In this document: positions 60,382 through 64,000 of the stretch, piece after piece
Layout: every line of letters starts with the position of its first letter
Numbering within the stretch: the stretch's first letter is position 1
NCBI GenBank assembly: GCA_009809945.1
Contig: WTPW01000027.1
Span: 555,195-619,194 of the forward strand
Source of the DNA: Gigaspora margarita
Lineage: Eukaryota > Glomeromycota > Glomeromycetes > Diversisporales > Gigasporaceae
DNA length: 64,000 nucleotides
Direction of reading: 5' to 3'
Position numbers and translations under genes: made by a program
The notes under the pieces: generated by a model
Told to the model about the DNA's origin: nothing
The model's input: the letters and a program-made list of their open reading frames with translations, nothing else
Database searches by the model: none

Positions 60382-60933
60382 TTTTTTTTTTTTTTATACA
60401 ACGAGGTCTATCCTCTACTCTTTATTTATTCAAATAATAATTACATATATTTATATACAATTTTTATGAGAATGAAGGGGAGGTAGGGGTAAGAGCTACT
60501 TTACTCTCAACCTAAGCTGTGCTGGAAAGGTCATAGAACCTCTAGTCATATAAGTATTTTTTTTGTAAATGTCTATTAGTAATATATTGTTGAATTCTAG
60601 CATTAATGGTCGGTGTAGCTAATGTAGGGGTAGGTAAATGGGGTGGACTAATTATCTGGGGGGGGTTAGGAAGGATAGAATTGTGTGCGTATTGACGAGA
60701 AAGTAACCAAAGTTCGTGGTATATTAATTTTATAATTAGATAATGTAGTAAGGGGGCGTATTCCATCTTGTCAGCTGTTTTTTCAAACGGAGCGAGTGTT
60801 GCGGCAGTGATGAATCCTATTGGCAGTTGTCGTGTTATGTGGAGGTATTTGTATGATGAAATAAAATCGAATAGTCTTGTGGTGTTTAGAGATAGTTCTG
60901 TGGCTAGTATGTTGATAGTGTCTCGGAGGAGGG
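60382..60933 (-). mobile_element. 5'-truncated LINE-like retrotransposon
   Basis: On the minus strand an open frame enters from the truncated 5' end (60932) and runs to a stop at 60542 (about 130 codons: LLRDTINILATELSL, LHITRQLPIGFITAATLAPF, MEYAPLLHYLIIKLIYHELW). A ~160-bp 3' UTR with AATAAATAAAGAG and a poly(A) of about 15 (T-run 60381-60395) follows. A 16-bp duplication CAAATTGTGCTCTATT flanks it (60366-60381, 60934-60949). The frame lacks RT motifs, so I take it as the C-terminal end of an ORF2; a non-LINE retrocopy of a host mRNA is the alternative. Confidence 0.65.
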
Positions 60934-60949
60934 CAAATTGTGCTCTATT

Positions 60950-62110
60950 GTTAAAGCATAAAAGATATTAAACTGTACTCTCGAATTTTCTTTTCTAAAA
61001 CAAACAGCCATAATAGTTTAAAATATTTGTAAACTGGTTTCATTTCCCAAATATTGTAATAAAGTTTCTCTAACAATCATTTCCTTAACAATCCTTTGAG
61101 AAAGTAATATTGTCTTTCATTGTATGCGTACAGTACAATTCCTGACTATTTAGTATCAGTCCAATCAAATCACACCAAATATATAATTAATGCAAACAAA
61201 TAATGCTATAATTTTACGACAAAACCATGAACAACGAAATAATCGAAATCAGTAAACAATTATTATTAATCTCAAAGATTTTCTCTGGCATTATTACGCG
61301 ATCGAAACGAATAATAAATAGACAGGAGAGTATAAAACTTAAAGTATATAATTTCAGGCGCTGTTACATAATAGATCATGACATTGAATCAGTTAATAAT
61401 CTATTGTTAATTTATATATTTGATTTTATATATTCTATAATCTAATTTCACCACGATCAAGAAAACCTTTGAGATCAGGTAGAAAAAAGTTTCAGAACTT
61501 TTGTTTAGGAAATCCACTACTATTTTTAGCATATTTTATAAATTTTGACATCTACTGCCTTTACTGACTGTTTCGGTTTAAATTTTTGGAAATTTATGAT
61601 GTCTCTTTTTAATAAGTTCACTTAATCCTAAAAATTTTACGTTGGTGATTGATAATATATTTCCGTAACGACACTAATTTCTAGAACCATTTGCATACTC
61701 CGCTGCAGTTTGTATTTTCTACCTGTGACAAGAATTAATTGTCTGTTTTGAAGTTCAGGTACAAATGTGGAGACTTTTAATAATCATGTGGTGATATTTG
61801 GCGTCCATAGATTTAATAGGAAAAAAAAAACCATGTTTCCGATTAAATCGTGTTTATTTTTTACTAAATTGCGAATGATCGTCATTACCGATGCATTTAG
61901 AAGACTCAATCTCAGATATCTTATATCTATTATGTACGTTATGTACTATACATATAAAGTGCACATGCATGTACTGAGCGTACTTTAATTTATATGTGCT
62001 AATGTCAGCATTAAAAAATCTTAATTGATTTATTGCTATAACGTTCATTAAAAATAAAATATTAATACTTTTCTATGTTTAAAAATAAGAATAAAATTTT
62101 CTATGTACAA
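60950..62110. other. No confident gene
   Basis: A 72-codon frame at 61227-61445 (starts MNNEIIEISKQLLLISKIFS) and one at 61767-61988 are open, but neither resembles a family I know nor has splice partners. The rest is AT-rich. Confidence 0.4.
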
Positions 62111-62111
62111 A

Positions 62112-62540
62112 AAAAAAGTGAAAAGGGTGGTAAATTACTTAAAGAATAAAAGCAATTTGGATGGATCATTATCCATGCTAGCAGATGATATGGTAAAAAT
62201 TCGTATACCTGATATTAACAAACTAAAGATGCAGTGAAGATAACTGGTACCAAGTGAGTGAACTTGAACCATTGGGGACTTCTGATTGCCCTGATGTGAT
62301 GTGGTTCCCTTGAACAAAATTAATAACAAAATCTCTGAAGCAAATGAGTAAGTAAATTATTAAATTAAATAAATTTTATTTACCACTAAATTAATTTTTT
62401 TTAAAAAAAATTGTAGTGATAAAATAAATACTCTTTTTCATCAAGAAGCAACATGTTCAAGTAGAACAAACCAAAAAAACTGCTGCATTATCGAAAAACC
62501 AATTGCAATACCAAAGCCTGCAGTTGTCGAAAAAATAATT
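62112..62540 (+). pseudogene. Unassigned coding-like fragments, probably decayed
   Basis: Plus strand: NYLKNKSNLDGSLSMLADDM and VKIRIPDINKLKMQ-stop (62130-62237). Then, after a possible intron (GTAAGT at about 62348, TTGTAG at about 62418), DKINTLFHQEATCSSRTNQK and IEKPIAIPKPAVVEKII-stop. Amino-acid composition and the intron signals suggest a former gene, with stops between the pieces. Family not recognised. Confidence 0.3.
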
Positions 62541-63655
62541 TAATATGCATAAAGAAATTTGGATGTGTGTTACAAGATCATTATCAAAATTGTTAATTTT
62601 TCTTTTCTTCGATTTGATTTTTTTTCCATTCTTTTTCTTGAAATTTATGTAATCAAATCAGCATTTATGCGTAAAATTAATATGTAAATCTAATTTGTAT
62701 ATTTTGCAAAAAATTATACTGATTATACCGATTGTAAAATAATATATATTATTTTTAAATTTACGAATGATACCTTATGTGTCAATTTCTAAACAACATA
62801 AATCGAAAAATGACGCGGAACATATATAGTATATTAATGACGCATAGTTACGTCAGATCATACAATAATCGATAATATCCAATAAACATATCTCTGTTTT
62901 AAGCAAGTTCAATAATATCAAAAATGCATTTCAAATTGGAATGATCCGATCTGATACTGGTGATCAATTAACAGATTACAATCATTAAAATTGGGACAGT
63001 ATATGCTTCCAGAAATCATCTTAAGCAATTGAGTTCATGCGGTTTAATGCTGACTACCTTCATAATGCAAGTTGGCCACCAATATGTTCATATTATACCA
63101 GTGCGATCACGTTGAATATGTAACATGAAATGTGAGAGTGATGGTTTCTGTTCAACTTTTTTGATGTTCGCTATGCTGATTTTTGCAAAATCCTTTTTTG
63201 GTGTAAGTAAATGGTTTTCATTTTTCCAATAATAGTAGAAGTTAAGATAATATTAACACAGTATCATGTGTTTGTACGTACGTGATTTAAGTCATACCGG
63301 TGTGAGAATAAAGTACAACTGATTATTGGGGTGTTAGATAGTCCAGCACTATATGATTGGCCCACTAATAAAGATTTTTAAAATTTTGTCGAATTTATTG
63401 GAAAAATTTATCATAATAAATTTATAATAAAAAACTGTGCATTTTTAAAATGTTCTAACTCCCGTTCTAGTAAATCAATTTCAATTCTGTAACTTGCAAA
63501 TGATATGAAATAGTATGCTTTATAAAACTATGTTGAGATATTTTTCATTTCATTTTATCAATGTGGCTAAAATTATAAATTAATAAATTTTAATGGTTTT
63601 TTAAACGATTAAGTTATAGAGAGCTACTAAAATTTACATAATAATCCCTGTAAGA
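62541..63655. other. No gene seen
   Basis: AT-rich with some less biased stretches (62940-63200). No open frame above 60 codons and no recognised repeat ends. Confidence 0.45.
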
Positions 63656-63657
63656 AA

Positions 63658-63900
63658 TGTGGACCGGGGTGTGGCACGCGTTGGCGTCGGGAAATGTTCG
63701 GAATAGCACGTCTACGGTGGCACGCTCATGCACGATATATGTAATGGCACGTCTCGTAGTGACACGCATATGCACGTTTTTCATGCCGGGAATGACACGT
63801 ATTAGCACGCGTGTAGTGTTGGCACGTATTCGAAATGACACGTATAGAACGGTTTCACGTAATAGCACGTATTTCGTAATAGCACGTAAGTGGCACAAAA
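63658..63900. repeat. CACGT-motif cluster, GC-rich island
   Basis: About fifteen (A/G)CACG(T/C) motifs occur in 230 bp at spacings that are mostly 10 or 16-17 bp (e.g. 63795, 63805, 63822, 63838, 63855, 63865, 63882). CpG is abundant, unlike the rest of the window. Both strands have ~95-codon frames here, which I regard as a by-product of low stop density. The element runs on into the CCATGG repeat at the window end. Confidence 0.65.
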
Positions 63901-64000
63901 CCCGATCTAATTACAGTCCAAAATGCTCGTGCAAACGCCCAAAACGTTCTTAAAATCCGTGCCAAAATCCATGGATTTTAGATTAGTAAAGTGCTGCAAA

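Noticed and set aside
63614-63953. Overlapping 94- and 98-residue frames on both strands
   Set aside because: They lie in a repetitive GC-rich CACGT cluster where stop codons are rare; compositions (R/T/V-rich) reflect the motif, not a protein.

Overview
The window looks like nuclear DNA of an arbuscular mycorrhizal fungus (Glomeromycotina, Rhizophagus/Gigaspora type). This is inferred from three things: extreme AT richness, a very high load of small repeats, and the gene families present. Those families are an F-box/leucine-rich protein, a Sel1-repeat array followed by a TKL-type kinase with the HCDLHSGN loop, and decayed copies of such kinases, all of which are greatly expanded in these fungi. 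Short introns (64-98 nt) with GTAAGT-like donors fit too. Two runs of N (32608-33572, 56871-57564) and scattered N in the Sel1 array show a draft assembly.

Layout. 1-9 kb: repeats (pogo-like, TA-flanked and hAT-like MITEs, a tRNA-headed SINE) around the minus-strand ruin of a secreted acid phosphatase/phosphoesterase (2340-3591). 9-10.2 kb: a two-exon F-box-like gene. 11.5-12.2 kb: a dead TKL kinase on the minus strand. 16.3-19.9 kb: an AT-rich tandem array whose minus strand carries 19 intron-sized units with the pattern AG-three bases-donor, preceded by slightly longer candidate microexons and followed by a candidate stop exon; this is the most unusual thing seen. 20-43.8 kb: nearly gene-free repeat territory with foldback elements, A/T-rich tracts, two copies of a ~0.9-kb tRNA-headed retroposon, a different SINE on the minus strand, mariner-like MITEs, and palindromes up to 1.4 kb with other elements inserted in them. 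43.8-48.5 kb: an old, broken Ty3/Gypsy-type LTR fossil on the minus strand. 48.5-52.8 kb: more MITEs. 52.8-55.5 kb: the Sel1 array and kinase, which a predicted 20-nt exon would join into one 692-residue protein; a relic kinase tail follows at 56.3 kb. 57.6-60.2 kb: a ~190-bp satellite, then a ~57-bp minisatellite with two foldback insertions. 60.4-60.9 kb: a 5'-truncated LINE. 63.65-63.9 kb: a GC-richer cluster of CACGT-type motifs at the right edge.

Only two loci look like functional genes: the F-box protein, probably a ubiquitin-ligase adaptor, and the Sel1/kinase locus, probably signalling. The rest is repeats and decay. All calls come from reading the sequence; no database search or expression data were available.
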